A stretch of 27,539 bases of DNA from a virus: positions 1 to 27,539 of IMG/VR virus record IMGVR_UViG_3300030102_001242. One strand, written 5' to 3'. The notes below the pieces were generated by a model, which worked only from the letters and a program-made list of their open reading frames with translations, was not told the DNA's origin and ran no database searches. The position numbers were made by a program, and so were the translations under genes. This document shows, one piece after another, positions 1 through 6,915 of this stretch. The number at the start of each line of letters is the position of its first letter. The stretch's first letter is position 1.

Positions 1-8
1 TTAAAAGG

Positions 9-809
9 CTATTTAACTCGACCCTCTGCATACGCTTGCAAGATTTCGTCTGACAAAGCGTTGTAACGCTCTGGGTCGTTTTTCATAAGTTTAATAATGT
101 CAGCACGACGATAGACTTTCCTACGAGACCCTTCTGCTGTACCACGAGCGTTGCCTGTTGCTGCAGACTTTACGGAACTCTTACGGGCTGCTTTCTCAGC
201 TTGAGCCGTCTGCTGAACCACTTGATTACGTTCTTTCCAAAGCGTAAAAAGTTCGTCAGCAGAATCATAATCGTAACCTTGGTCTGCTTCTACAAACAGT
301 TTAGTCCTAACCTTTGATCCCTTGATCCACTCAGCAAACTTAGGGTCTTGCAGAATAGTATCCATTTCTGGATGATTAGCTTTGAGCTGTGCAAGAGTAG
401 CCTGTTGTTTGTATTGTTGAGTGTAAGCTTCTGCTTCTCTAATCTTAGGGTGGTTATCTATTGCCCTGTTTACAGCGTTTTGCGGATCTACAAAAAAATC
501 TACATCTTCGCCTGTTTGTTGCTCTTCTTGAGGTGCTGGTTGTGTGTTGAGTTCTGTCTGAATGTAGCCATCAACAACTTTACGTAACTCACCTACTTCC
601 GTACTCTGTTTGCCTGAAAACTTCTCAAGCTCTTGGTGCATCTGTACGAGTTCTTCGACAGACTTACCTTGGTACTTTTCTGGAACATCAGGCTCTTGTA
701 CAGGTTGTTCCTCTTCTTGAGGAGTCTCTACGGTGTCCTGTGTGTCGAGTTGGTCTGTTGTTTCTAGTTCCTCTTCTAGACGCTCATCAATAATTGTCGC
801 TCTTGACAT
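9..809 (-). CDS. Scaffold-like (capsid assembly) protein
   Basis: The protein has about 266 aa and is very acidic and Gln/Glu-rich at the N-terminus (residues 1-45), followed by an EKYQGKSVEELVQMHQELEKF helical segment. The centre is helical and charged, and the C-terminus is basic (KAARKSSVKS, GSRRKVYRRADI). This composition, together with its place downstream of the portal and just before where a capsid gene would be expected (off the left edge), is typical of podovirus scaffolding proteins. I infer the role from these two points, not from a catalytic motif. The start is ATG at 809. A GTG directly in front of it (810-812) is an alternative, with GGGG about 8 nt upstream of it. The stop lies 8 nt from the window edge, so the next gene of the late operon is missing. 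Confidence 0.7.
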   Translation of the reverse strand: MSRATIIDERLEEELETTDQLDTQDTVETPQEEEQPVQEPDVPEKYQGKSVEELVQMHQELEKFSGKQSTEVGELRKVVDGYIQTELNTQPAPQEEQQTGEDVDFFVDPQNAVNRAIDNHPKIREAEAYTQQYKQQATLAQLKANHPEMDTILQDPKFAEWIKGSKVRTKLFVEADQGYDYDSADELFTLWKERNQVVQQTAQAEKAARKSSVKSAATGNARGTAEGSRRKVYRRADIIKLMKNDPERYNALSDEILQAYAEGRVK

Positions 810-847
810 CACTAAAGTTACCCCGCCTTTCTAGGTTATGGAGATTA

Positions 848-1087
848 TTATTGGGATTGACTCTCACGAGCTTCCCTTCCTCGTCGCCCAGCTTCTTCGT
901 GTTCTCGTACCCACTTCATGTGTCTTCCGGGGAAGTCACCAGTAGATCCATCGAGGATGCACGGTGTTGCTGAAACGATTTTTGTAGCGTTAGCACCACA
1001 TCCGCACCTAGTGGTTGTGGTATCCTGATCTACAAATTCTTCAAATATGTGTCCGTTAGTGCAACGAAAATCAAATACTTTAATCAT
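848..1087 (-). CDS. Small zinc-ribbon protein, FmdB-like
   Basis: This 79-aa protein begins with a beta-rich segment carrying Cys9, His13, Cys28 and Cys30 (RCTNGHIFEEF ... RCGCGA). That resembles the FmdB-type putative regulatory zinc ribbon seen in many bacteria and phages, although the usual CxxC of the first knuckle is replaced by CxxxH. The C-terminal third is a charged Arg/Glu tail. The start ATG lies inside the end of the previous gene (8-nt overlap), which implies coupled translation. The function is unknown; zinc or metal binding is an inference from the residues. Confidence 0.7.
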   Translation of the reverse strand: MIKVFDFRCTNGHIFEEFVDQDTTTTRCGCGANATKIVSATPCILDGSTGDFPGRHMKWVREHEEAGRRGREARESQSQ

Positions 1088-1328
1088 TATCTGTGTTAAG
1101 CTCGTCGTAATTAGTATTTGTTGTAGACTCTAAATTTAAAATGTATGCTAAGACGTTGATCTGTCCTTTACGCATGTACAAATCATTTGTATCTTTAGTA
1201 GCTTCAACACTGTTAATCACTAAAGCATTCTGTTTAAGTTCTTCAGTTAGCTGTTTCCAACCATCAGTAGAAAACAGGGTGAAGTAATTGTCGTAGTACT
1301 GCTGTGTTTCTTGATCTAGCGAGGCCAT
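1080..1328 (-). CDS. Small acidic protein of unknown function
   Basis: This 82-aa protein is predicted to be mostly helical: an N-terminal DQETQQYYDNYFTLF stretch, a middle ELKQNALVINSVEAT segment and a polar Asn/Asp-rich tail. I do not recognise a domain family. Similar short proteins commonly sit between portal and scaffold genes in marine podoviruses, from general knowledge only. It is the first gene downstream of the strong internal promoter at 1357-1385, and its stop overlaps the start of the zinc-ribbon gene by 8 nt, so the two are probably translated together. Confidence 0.65.
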   Translation of the reverse strand: MASLDQETQQYYDNYFTLFSTDGWKQLTEELKQNALVINSVEATKDTNDLYMRKGQINVLAYILNLESTTNTNYDELNTDND

Positions 1329-1356
1329 AAGGTTATCTCTTGTATACTTATATGTT

Positions 1357-1385
1357 ACTATATCACACTTTTAAGTAAAAGTCAA
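1357..1385 (-). promoter_or_regulatory. Sigma70 promoter with internal dyad
   Basis: On the minus strand the -35 box is TTGACT (1380-1385) and the -10 box is TATAGT (1357-1362), separated by exactly 17 bp. The spacer region contains a perfect inverted repeat, ACTTTT-N4-AAAAGT (1367-1382). The -35 box overlaps the TGA stop (1382-1384) of the upstream gene. The predicted transcript would start about 20 nt upstream of the ATG at 1328 and drive the 82-aa gene, the zinc ribbon, the scaffold-like gene and whatever lies beyond. It matches the promoter at 6916-6944 at 24 of 30 positions. Confidence 0.8.
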
Positions 1386-1639
1386 GTCTTTTTTTTGGTA
1401 CTTTTACGCCTTTTTCCTGATGCCGTTACAGCGTACTTGACACGTTTTGGACCTGTTTTCTTAGCTTTGGCCGCGTCTTTCTCTGCTTTGGTCATCTTGG
1501 CGGCTACCGCTTTGGGTCTACAAGCTGGGTAAGGACGTTTAGACCCCTTGGCTTTTTTACGGCCACACTTCTTTCCGGTCTTTATGTCAACCCAATCTTC
1601 TTTGAACCATTTAGTCAAGCCGCCTTTGGTCTTAGGCAT
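1382..1639 (-). CDS. Lysine-rich basic protein (phage family)
   Basis: This 85-aa protein has an N-terminus reading MPKTKGGLTKWFKEDWVDIK, then CGRKKAKGSKRPYPACRP and a long Lys/Ala-rich tail ending KRRKSTKKKT. I know similar GGLxKWFxExWVDI...CGR...YPxCRP proteins from phage and bacterial genomes, where the function is unknown. The two cysteines (in CGRKK and ACRP) could bind metal. The start at 1639 was chosen because the motif begins there and the ATG lies within the stop region of the preceding gene (TATGCCTAA, 8-nt overlap). Upstream in-frame starts would run deep into that gene. The strong positive charge suggests DNA or RNA binding, which is an inference. Confidence 0.75.
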   Translation of the reverse strand: MPKTKGGLTKWFKEDWVDIKTGKKCGRKKAKGSKRPYPACRPKAVAAKMTKAEKDAAKAKKTGPKRVKYAVTASGKRRKSTKKKT

Positions 1640-1811
1640 AAGTACCACCACGCTTCTTGTACGTCTTGACCAGCCAAGCATTAGCGTACGCACTAGGGTA
1701 CACATCAAACTTTCGCTTGGCTTCTGATTTAACCCTAGAGTAAAGAGCTTTGTTCTTTACGTTAGCGGGTATAGAGCCTTTCTTCTTAGCTTTAGCCTTA
1801 GCTTTTGGCAT
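1632..1811 (-). CDS. 59-aa basic protein (KFDVYPSAYANAWLV family)
   Basis: The protein begins MPKAKAKAKKKG, has a middle SRVKSEAKRKFDVYPSAYANAW segment and ends YKKRGGTYA. The FDVYPSAYANAWLVK core is a signature I recognise from many cyanophage and other phage small proteins of unknown function. It starts at ATG 1811, directly overlapping the stop of the 22-aa gene (TAATG), and ends inside the next start. This arrangement supports a real, translationally coupled gene even though it is short. The N-terminal Ala-Lys repeat makes it very basic. No enzymatic motif is visible. Confidence 0.75.
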   Translation of the reverse strand: MPKAKAKAKKKGSIPANVKNKALYSRVKSEAKRKFDVYPSAYANAWLVKTYKKRGGTYA

Positions 1812-1879
1812 TACTTCTTAACCTTCTTTTTCTTTTTCTTCTTAGGCTTAGACTTGTACGCACCCATTCCGTAACCCAT
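1811..1879 (-). CDS. 22-aa polylysine peptide
   Basis: This tiny gene encodes MGYGMGAYKSKPKKKKKKKVKK. It is preceded by a perfect AAGGAG at 1886-1891, 6 nt from the ATG, and its TAA overlaps the next ATG as TAATG. The MGYG-plus-polylysine pattern recurs in small phage genes near the portal in my recollection. The strong ribosome binding site and the coupled stop-start argue for translation. Its role is unknown; binding nucleic acid or acting as a translational coupler are both possible. Confidence 0.6.
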   Translation of the reverse strand: MGYGMGAYKSKPKKKKKKKVKK

Positions 1880-1889
1880 AGCAAGCTCC

Positions 1890-2039
1890 TTATTTACCTT
1901 TGTGGACTTTCTGAACTTCAAAGTTTGCAGACTGAGACGCACCCTTGTGGGGCTTATACCCGCCTGCAGGATTTTTCATTAGCTTGTAACTTTTACCACT
2001 TTTCATCCAGTGGTAGCCTTTTGGTGCTGAGACTTTCAT
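1890..2039 (-). CDS. 49-aa basic protein of unknown function
   Basis: The protein starts MKVSAPKGYHWMKSGKSYKL and ends FEVQKVHKGK. It is basic and contains HW and GYKPHKG segments. A GGAGATAGTAAACA ribosome binding region precedes ATG 2039. Its stop codon overlaps the AAGGAG that serves the following 22-aa gene, which ties the two together. I do not assign a family name. It belongs to the run of five very small basic proteins between portal and scaffold. Confidence 0.65.
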   Translation of the reverse strand: MKVSAPKGYHWMKSGKSYKLMKNPAGGYKPHKGASQSANFEVQKVHKGK

Positions 2040-2053
2040 TGTTTACTATCTCC

Positions 2054-2344
2054 TTACCATTTCACCTTGTTAGCCCAGTAAGCCGCAGACATTTTACCTT
2101 TGGCTATGTTTTTTCTGTGCCTTGCTTTAAACGAAGCACGTTTCTTTTTCATACGGTCAGACTCACCTGCTTTGGGTTTACCTGCAGTACTTGCACCTTG
2201 CTCACCAAACCGAATAGTTTTTACTTTGTCGCCTTCCTTAGCCACAACTACGTGAGACTTTTTAGGATGGTTAGGTGTCCTTTTCGGTTTGTTGTATCCG
2301 CTTACTCCTGCTCGTTCCAGCCTTGGATCCTTTTTCTTGGGCAT
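2054..2344 (-). CDS. DUF6321-like small basic protein
   Basis: This 96-aa protein reads KKKDPRLERAGVSGYNKPKRTPNHPKKSHVVVAKEGDKVKTIRFGEQG in its first half, matching from memory the DUF6321-type family (D-P-R-L...NKPKRTPxHPxKSHxVVAKEGxxxKxIRFGxQG). The second half is Lys/Arg-rich (KKKRASFKARHRKNIAKGKMSAAYWANKVKW). The function of the family is unknown to me. The gene starts at ATG 2342-2344, which overlaps the portal stop as TAATG, so its translation is coupled to the portal. A third-frame gene (2271-2465) overlaps its first 74 nt. Confidence 0.8.
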   Translation of the reverse strand: MPKKKDPRLERAGVSGYNKPKRTPNHPKKSHVVVAKEGDKVKTIRFGEQGASTAGKPKAGESDRMKKKRASFKARHRKNIAKGKMSAAYWANKVKW

Positions 2345-2465
2345 TAACCTTCGCCTCCAAGCTGTCTAATTGTGTTTGCAAACTGTTGAGCTTGTCCTTC
2401 TGTTCCTTGAACGCTTGGTTGACTTGGTTGAACAGGTTGTTGATTTCGGTTTGCGTCATTAACAT
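2271..2465 (-). CDS. Overlapping coiled-coil protein (out of frame)
   Basis: This 64-aa frame straddles the junction of the portal and the DUF6321-like gene, out of frame with both. Hydrophobic residues at 8, 11, 15, 18, 26, 29, 33, 36 and 40 follow a 3-4 heptad spacing (one polar position and one stutter near 22-26), which predicts a coiled coil. AAGG lies 8 nt upstream of ATG 2463-2465. Over the shared stretch the portal frame encodes only a Gln/Asn/Pro-rich tail, which looks less constrained than this frame. I think it is a real overlapping gene, but without homologues this remains an inference. Confidence 0.5.
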   Translation of the reverse strand: MLMTQTEINNLFNQVNQAFKEQKDKLNSLQTQLDSLEAKVNAQEKGSKAGTSRSKRIQQTEKDT

Positions 2466-4365
2466 TTTCTTTGCCTTGGATTTCCCTTTGCTTTAACAAA
2501 CGATCTGCTACTTTTAATCGACGTTCAAATTCTTTGTCGTCCTCGTCACCTTCTCTTAGGTTACGTGTAATAGCGTTAATACGTTCAATTTCTAGCTCTT
2601 GAGGTGCAAGCTGAGCTTCAATAGAGTACTTGTCTGCACGGGCTTGAGATTCGGCTGACTGTCCTACAAGAGCTGCTGTTTGTGCTTGCTGGAACTCCAG
2701 TTGTGATTGCTGTGCAGCCATAGCCATCTGTTGAGCTTGTGGGTTAGGCTGGTTAGCTTGTTGCATCGCCGCAATAAGTTCTTCACGGTTAGACAAGTTC
2801 ATGTTGTCTATGATGCTCTGGATCAACACAGGGTACAGAGGACTGTCCTGTTGCATTGTTTGTAGCAGTTGTACAAGCTGAGTAACCTCGTACTCACGAG
2901 CAATGATGCCTAGAGTGCTGGTAGGAATAAACTTGTAGTCCGCTACGGGGTAGTTCTCAGGGTCAAACTGCATGTATCGGTGTGCAGCTTTGGTTACAAA
3001 CGGTAACAGGAACGACTGCTGAAAGTTAATCAGAGTCCGCTTGTGGCGTTTAATAATAGCCCCAAGAGACATAGAAATACCAGCGGCAGTAGCTTCACCG
3101 TTAACACTGCCAGCAATTCCTGCTGAATCAACTGCTCCTGTAGCCTGCTGAACCATCTGCTGAAGCGACGCTGCTTGTGCGAAAGTGATTTGACTGACTT
3201 GTCCGAAGTTAAACGGCTGGAGTACTTCACGAGGATCTCCGTTAGTTAAGATCATCTTACCGGGTCGAACTTCTGGCTTAGCCCCTCTAGGAAGCCGTGT
3301 AGCGTCCACAGCCATCATTGGATGGATTGTGAGACTCAAAGCGTCTATTCTTGCTCTAAGCTCTGTATCAAGCGCCTTCTGGCTGTTATAGCCCTTCTCA
3401 CAGACACCACGACCCCAGAATCGGCCCGGCACGACATCCCAAGGGAATGCAACGACTGGGCGGTCGTTCATCATGTAAGGGTTGGCTTCCGCCTTGAGAA
3501 GAGTACCGCCGTTAGCAATAACTACGATTGCTTCGACGTACATCGAGTCTTCTTCTACTTCTACGCCTTCTTCTTCCAAAAGCTCACGAGGCACGAGACC
3601 GTAGTACTTAGTCAACCGAACCTTGTCATCATTGTAGAGGGTTAGGTCTTGATCGGGTTCTAAGTCTGTATCTGCGGCTGCAGACTCAATAAACGCGTCT
3701 CTGTAGATGTTTTGCTCTTGTAGTAACTCAACGCTGTGCTTACTAACAAACTCATCGACAGCTACACCGTAAGCATCTTCCACTGAGGTAGCCACAGGAT
3801 CAATCAAAAAGTTTTGGGGTAGTACTGGCTTTAGTTTTACAATAACGCGGTCAGTGATGTTTACTCCAACTGCTTGAAGGTCACCGCCCATAATTGGCTC
3901 AGTTGCTGGAGCCATTTCTTTTATTTCTTCTAAAACTACTTCACCGATTCCTGTTCCGAAAACTGCAGCGTTGATGAGACATTCTGCTACTGCTTTACGA
4001 ACTTTACAGGTTTCAAAGTCTTCAGTTAGTTTTTTACGCAGGTACGTCATGTCCTGATTTTGTGGGTCGTTTACGTCGTCTTGTATATCAAAAAACTTAC
4101 CGCGACCAAATGTAGCTTCTTCTAGTTCTGCGACGTTAGACTCTACGGCTTGTTGTAAGGCAGGTGAAATAATTCGAGATCGCTCTGATCCTCGTTGAGA
4201 ATCGTTTGGATCCCACTGACCACGCCACAAACGGTAGTACTCTTCGAAACGCTCTTCGTAGTTTGACTCGTAGTAATCGCGCCAGTCTTCACACTTTGTC
4301 ATTACCCACTCTTCCAAGGACTCTTGGATCATCAGTGGGTCTGGGCTGTAAATTTCATCTGCCAT
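2344..4365 (-). CDS. Portal protein
   Basis: This 673-aa protein sits immediately downstream of TerL and one tiny gene, has the size and order of a podovirus portal, and begins with an acidic Tyr/Trp-rich helical segment (WRDYYESNYEERFEEYYRLWRGQW). The central portion includes a WDVVPGRFWGRGVCEKGYNSQKALD segment and a Gln-rich helical region (residues about 560-600) typical of the portal stem and barrel. The C-terminal 40 residues are low-complexity Gln/Pro/Asn. It forms the dodecameric ring at the capsid vertex through which DNA is packaged. The family is assigned by position, length and overall character. Its TAA overlaps the next ATG. Confidence 0.8.
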   Translation of the reverse strand: MADEIYSPDPLMIQESLEEWVMTKCEDWRDYYESNYEERFEEYYRLWRGQWDPNDSQRGSERSRIISPALQQAVESNVAELEEATFGRGKFFDIQDDVNDPQNQDMTYLRKKLTEDFETCKVRKAVAECLINAAVFGTGIGEVVLEEIKEMAPATEPIMGGDLQAVGVNITDRVIVKLKPVLPQNFLIDPVATSVEDAYGVAVDEFVSKHSVELLQEQNIYRDAFIESAAADTDLEPDQDLTLYNDDKVRLTKYYGLVPRELLEEEGVEVEEDSMYVEAIVVIANGGTLLKAEANPYMMNDRPVVAFPWDVVPGRFWGRGVCEKGYNSQKALDTELRARIDALSLTIHPMMAVDATRLPRGAKPEVRPGKMILTNGDPREVLQPFNFGQVSQITFAQAASLQQMVQQATGAVDSAGIAGSVNGEATAAGISMSLGAIIKRHKRTLINFQQSFLLPFVTKAAHRYMQFDPENYPVADYKFIPTSTLGIIAREYEVTQLVQLLQTMQQDSPLYPVLIQSIIDNMNLSNREELIAAMQQANQPNPQAQQMAMAAQQSQLEFQQAQTAALVGQSAESQARADKYSIEAQLAPQELEIERINAITRNLREGDEDDKEFERRLKVADRLLKQREIQGKENVNDANRNQQPVQPSQPSVQGTEGQAQQFANTIRQLGGEG

Positions 4366-4375
4366 GTTGAGTTCC

Positions 4376-4510
4376 TTAAATTACAGCAACACAGTACCCT
4401 AGTGTAAAAAACACAGAGGCGCTGATTGCGTATATTCCGTAGGTATTAAACGGTCTAAAAACTTTAGGTGAGTTCATATCTTTTGTAAACTCTTTCCAAA
4501 ACAAACTCAT
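4376..4510 (-). CDS. 44-aa single-pass membrane protein
   Basis: This small gene begins one base after the TerL stop and ends 11 nt before the portal start. The product has a charged N-terminus (MSLFWKEFTKDMNSPKVFRP) and one hydrophobic segment from about residue 24 to the C-terminus (GIYAISASVFFTLGYCVAVI), so it is predicted to be an inner-membrane protein with a short cytoplasmic head. AGGA inside the end of terL lies about 8 nt before the ATG. It could take part in lysis, because the endolysin is three genes upstream, but no holin family is recognisable. Confidence 0.65.
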   Translation of the reverse strand: MSLFWKEFTKDMNSPKVFRPFNTYGIYAISASVFFTLGYCVAVI

Positions 4511-4511
4511 A

Positions 4512-5762
4512 TTAGTATCCTGCTATTACGTCTAGTATTTCGTGGTCGTCAATTTCGTAGTCGTAGTCATACGCTACTTGTGCTAACTGGTCTATGTACG
4601 CGAGTGCGTCAACTAAGTCATCGTGTGTTAGCACATCTGGAAACTGAAACAGTTGATCTAAGAATCTGTTGTTCCACTCACCTTTGTTTAAGCTAACGTA
4701 GCCGTTTTCAAACCGTCCTTGTAAAGCCCACATAACCCTGTCAGTTTTCTTTCGGTTACCGTGGGTTAGTTCTTCTACCCTAAAAAATGTTCCGTACCGT
4801 TTCATTAAATCTGTTAGAGGAGACATTACAGCTTGTTTAGCAATTCCTTTTTCAATACCAACACTAACGGGTCTGTAATCTCTAACGGTCTGAAATATCT
4901 TGGTGGCAGTCTCGTTAAGGCTCCACCGCCCATGTACAATGTTATCAACGTACCAACCATCAGGATTAACTTTAACAACAGCGATTGCGGTTTCATCTAG
5001 TTTAGTGTTCTTAGTTCGTTTTTTGTTTACGTCTTCAAATCCTGCGAGGTCGACAGCAATATAGTAATCGCCTACGTCTGGTTCTTCACCAAACTGGACC
5101 CAGCCTTCTTTAAACATTTCGGAGCCTCTTGCTTCAAATGAGGCCATGAACTCTTGTCGGAAGGCGTAACTCGACATGGACTTCTTTGCTGTGTCAATTT
5201 CTTCAGGGTCGAGTATGGGGTTGTCATAACTGGTAAAGTGCCACCCCTTGTAAGTTTCATCGTCTCCTAGCTCCGCAAGTTTATACAGTTCGTAGAAGTG
5301 GTTCCTACCCATAGGAGTACCTATGAACATCGCTGATCCCTTTTGGTCAGCTAGTGCTGGACGGAGAATCTGCTCCCATACGTCAGGCTTCATGTCTGCG
5401 TACTCGTCCATCACGAGAAACTTCAAGGACACACCACGCATTGTCTCTGGCCTGTCGGCTCCTTTGAGACTAATCGTGGCCCCGTTGACCAGCCTGATCT
5501 GCAGGTTGTTGATGTGTGATCCTGCAATCACAGGGTGTCCTAGCTCTAGGAGGGTTTGCCACATGATGTCACGGGCTTGTCCCTGAGTAGGCGCAACGTA
5601 AAACACTTGCCCTTTGTCGGACTGTAGTGCATTGATAATTAACATCCACGCTGCAAGTCTAGACTTTCCTGTCCGTCTTCCAGCAGCAACTACCTTGAAC
5701 CGTGTTGAGTCAGAATAGACTTCTTGTTGCCACGGTAGTAACTGTACGTTTAAGTCAGTCAC
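4512..5762 (-). CDS. terL: Terminase large subunit
   Basis: This 416-aa packaging motor has an N-terminal ATPase with a Walker A-like AGRRTGKS at residues 27-34 and a Walker B FLVMDE ending in Asp119-Glu120, plus a coupling motif near FIGTPMG (146-152). The C-terminal RNase H-like nuclease shows the acidic residues Asp238 (YIAVDLAG), Glu304 (VGIEKG) and the THDDLVDALAY cluster (381-385). It translocates DNA into the procapsid and cuts the concatemer. The length is normal for a compact TerL. It starts 5 nt after the endolysin stop and is followed by the 44-aa membrane gene after one base. Confidence 0.95.
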   Translation of the reverse strand: MTDLNVQLLPWQQEVYSDSTRFKVVAAGRRTGKSRLAAWMLIINALQSDKGQVFYVAPTQGQARDIMWQTLLELGHPVIAGSHINNLQIRLVNGATISLKGADRPETMRGVSLKFLVMDEYADMKPDVWEQILRPALADQKGSAMFIGTPMGRNHFYELYKLAELGDDETYKGWHFTSYDNPILDPEEIDTAKKSMSSYAFRQEFMASFEARGSEMFKEGWVQFGEEPDVGDYYIAVDLAGFEDVNKKRTKNTKLDETAIAVVKVNPDGWYVDNIVHGRWSLNETATKIFQTVRDYRPVSVGIEKGIAKQAVMSPLTDLMKRYGTFFRVEELTHGNRKKTDRVMWALQGRFENGYVSLNKGEWNNRFLDQLFQFPDVLTHDDLVDALAYIDQLAQVAYDYDYEIDDHEILDVIAGY

Positions 5763-5767
5763 TGTTT

Positions 5768-6109
5768 TTAGTAAGTCCAGATTACTGGGGCAGAACCCCT
5801 TGTGTCTACGTGAATAAAGTCACTAGCGACGCCAACCCCAGCGAAACCCATCTCCAAAGCTTCTCTTATAATCGTGTACCGTTGAGCAGAATTAGTTATC
5901 TTTATGTCTGCTGCTATGCCTTGCGCGTGAGTTCCCGGTACATCTTTCTTTGCTTCTATCGGGTGCTGGGGTGACCTGTAGCCGCTAGTGATAACAAAAG
6001 GAAAACCACAGTGATCTCTGAGTTTATCTATCTTTTCCATGAACTCAGGGTCCATCTGGTTTTCACCAGTGTGTTGACAGTTGAACTCGTCTACTGTAAA
6101 GTACTTCAT
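5768..6109 (-). CDS. Endolysin, peptidase M15 family (L,D- or D,D-peptidase)
   Basis: This compact 113-aa enzyme carries the M15 zinc signature: SGYRSPQHP (42-50), GTHAQGIAADI with His61 and Asp68, and FIHVDTR with His100. These give the His-Asp-His zinc site expected for a peptidoglycan-cross-link-cleaving peptidase (M15_3-like). No signal peptide or transmembrane segment is visible, so it needs a holin or similar to reach the wall. The ATG overlaps the stop of the preceding gene (ATGA-type, 4 nt). Its placement just before terL is unusual relative to T7 but common in marine podoviruses to my knowledge. Confidence 0.9.
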   Translation of the reverse strand: MKYFTVDEFNCQHTGENQMDPEFMEKIDKLRDHCGFPFVITSGYRSPQHPIEAKKDVPGTHAQGIAADIKITNSAQRYTIIREALEMGFAGVGVASDFIHVDTRGSAPVIWTY

Positions 6110-6423
6110 TTTTTCTTAGTTGTTTTTTTCTTAGGCTTAGACTGGTTCATTGTCTTTGCAGCCCTAGTCACATCGTTGAGAAAAGCACGTTCACAGTGGT
6201 CGTCATCAAACACAAAGTTAATAGATGCGTTCATCCATGCCCAAGCTTTAGAGTTGTCCTTGAGCCTGTGGGAGCGTCCTGAGACGGACTCGTTAGCGTT
6301 GTCACCAAAGAGAACAGCAACGTTAACTAACTGAGAAGTAGCATCACCTACCCGTACAACGTAGTCCAGAGCTTCTTTGAGGGCTGCATCAACCTTATCC
6401 TGTGACATCAACTGCTTCTCCAT
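6106..6423 (-). CDS. Conserved-looking protein of unknown function
   Basis: The protein is about 105 aa when started at ATG 6423. GAGGGAG lies upstream, about 9 nt away. A second in-frame ATG at 6408 has GGAG 9 nt upstream and is also plausible. The sequence is helical, with DAALKEALDYVVRVGDATSQLVNVAVLF and a Trp-containing AWAWMNASINFVFDDDHCERAFL segment, and ends in the basic tail QSKPKKKTTKKK. I do not recognise a family. Its place between the putative small terminase and the endolysin suggests a packaging-linked or regulatory role, but nothing in the sequence proves it. Confidence 0.7.
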   Translation of the reverse strand: MEKQLMSQDKVDAALKEALDYVVRVGDATSQLVNVAVLFGDNANESVSGRSHRLKDNSKAWAWMNASINFVFDDDHCERAFLNDVTRAAKTMNQSKPKKKTTKKK

Positions 6424-6805
6424 CGATAGTTTCTCCCTCTTCAGGGCTAGTAAAAACTTCTGTAGCTCCAACGCCAGTAATGTTGATCTGTATTGCACTT
6501 CTCCCTGCATCTTTTACCACTTCCTTCTCAAATGCACCTACTGGTAGAATACGATCCATCACTAGTTTCCACGCAGCAGCTTGATTCTTGTGGTCGTGGT
6601 CTAGTGCAGCTTCAAATATGGTTTCTAAAACTTTGGCTGACTTAGGACTAGCCAGCATACGGGCCTTGTACTCGTTAATTATTGCAGCATCGCCCTTTGG
6701 ACGACCTCGGATTCCTCTAGAACCCTTCTTTTTTGCTACAATTTCTCCTTTTTTTGGACGGCCACGGCCTCTCTTTGGCGGTTCTTGGGTGTCTTCGTCT
6801 GACAT
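6395..6805 (-). CDS. Putative small terminase / AT-hook DNA-binding protein
   Basis: The 136-aa product starts with two AT-hook-like motifs (RGRGRPKK near residue 14 and RGIRGRPKG near residue 31), which bind the minor groove of AT-rich DNA. A helical core (NEYKARMLASPKSAKVLETIFEAALDHDHKNQAAAWKLVMDRILP) follows, with a short beta-rich tail (IQINITGVGATEVF). Being the first gene of the packaging operon and lying two genes before TerL, it is the best candidate for the small terminase subunit that recognises the packaging site. I infer this from position and composition. It is the first gene after the strong promoter at 6916-6944; upstream Shine-Dalgarno complementarity is weak. Confidence 0.65.
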   Translation of the reverse strand: MSDEDTQEPPKRGRGRPKKGEIVAKKKGSRGIRGRPKGDAAIINEYKARMLASPKSAKVLETIFEAALDHDHKNQAAAWKLVMDRILPVGAFEKEVVKDAGRSAIQINITGVGATEVFTSPEEGETIDGEAVDVTG

Positions 6806-6843
6806 TATCCAGTACCTGTCTGTTTTACACGGTTTCGCATGAG

Positions 6844-6873
6844 TCCCCTAACTTAGGTATACAGATGAGGGGA
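6844..6873 (-). promoter_or_regulatory. Leader hairpin of the minus-strand operon
   Basis: Within the predicted 5' leader of the terminase operon, TCCCCT and AGGGGA form a perfect 6-bp stem around an 18-nt loop. It lies between the predicted transcription start and the first ATG, so it could influence mRNA stability or translation start. There is no U-run, so it is not a classical terminator. Confidence 0.3.
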
Positions 6874-6887
6874 TCTATACGAACCCT

Positions 6888-6907
6888 ATATTAGTAATAC
6901 CTAATAT
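6888..6907 (-). promoter_or_regulatory. Operator-like inverted repeat at the transcription start
   Basis: ATATTAG-N6-CTAATAT is a perfect 7-bp-arm inverted repeat (6888-6894 and 6901-6907). It lies directly downstream of the -10 box at 6916-6921 and would cover roughly +1 to +20 of the transcript. A site in this position is typical for a repressor that blocks initiation. It could instead act as a 5'-end mRNA hairpin. Confidence 0.45.
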
Positions 6908-6915
6908 CTGAATAT

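Noticed and set aside
1805-2347. 180-aa plus-strand frame
   Set aside because: Antisense to four tightly coupled Lys-rich minus-strand genes; the Phe/Leu-rich product is what antisense of Lys codons yields.
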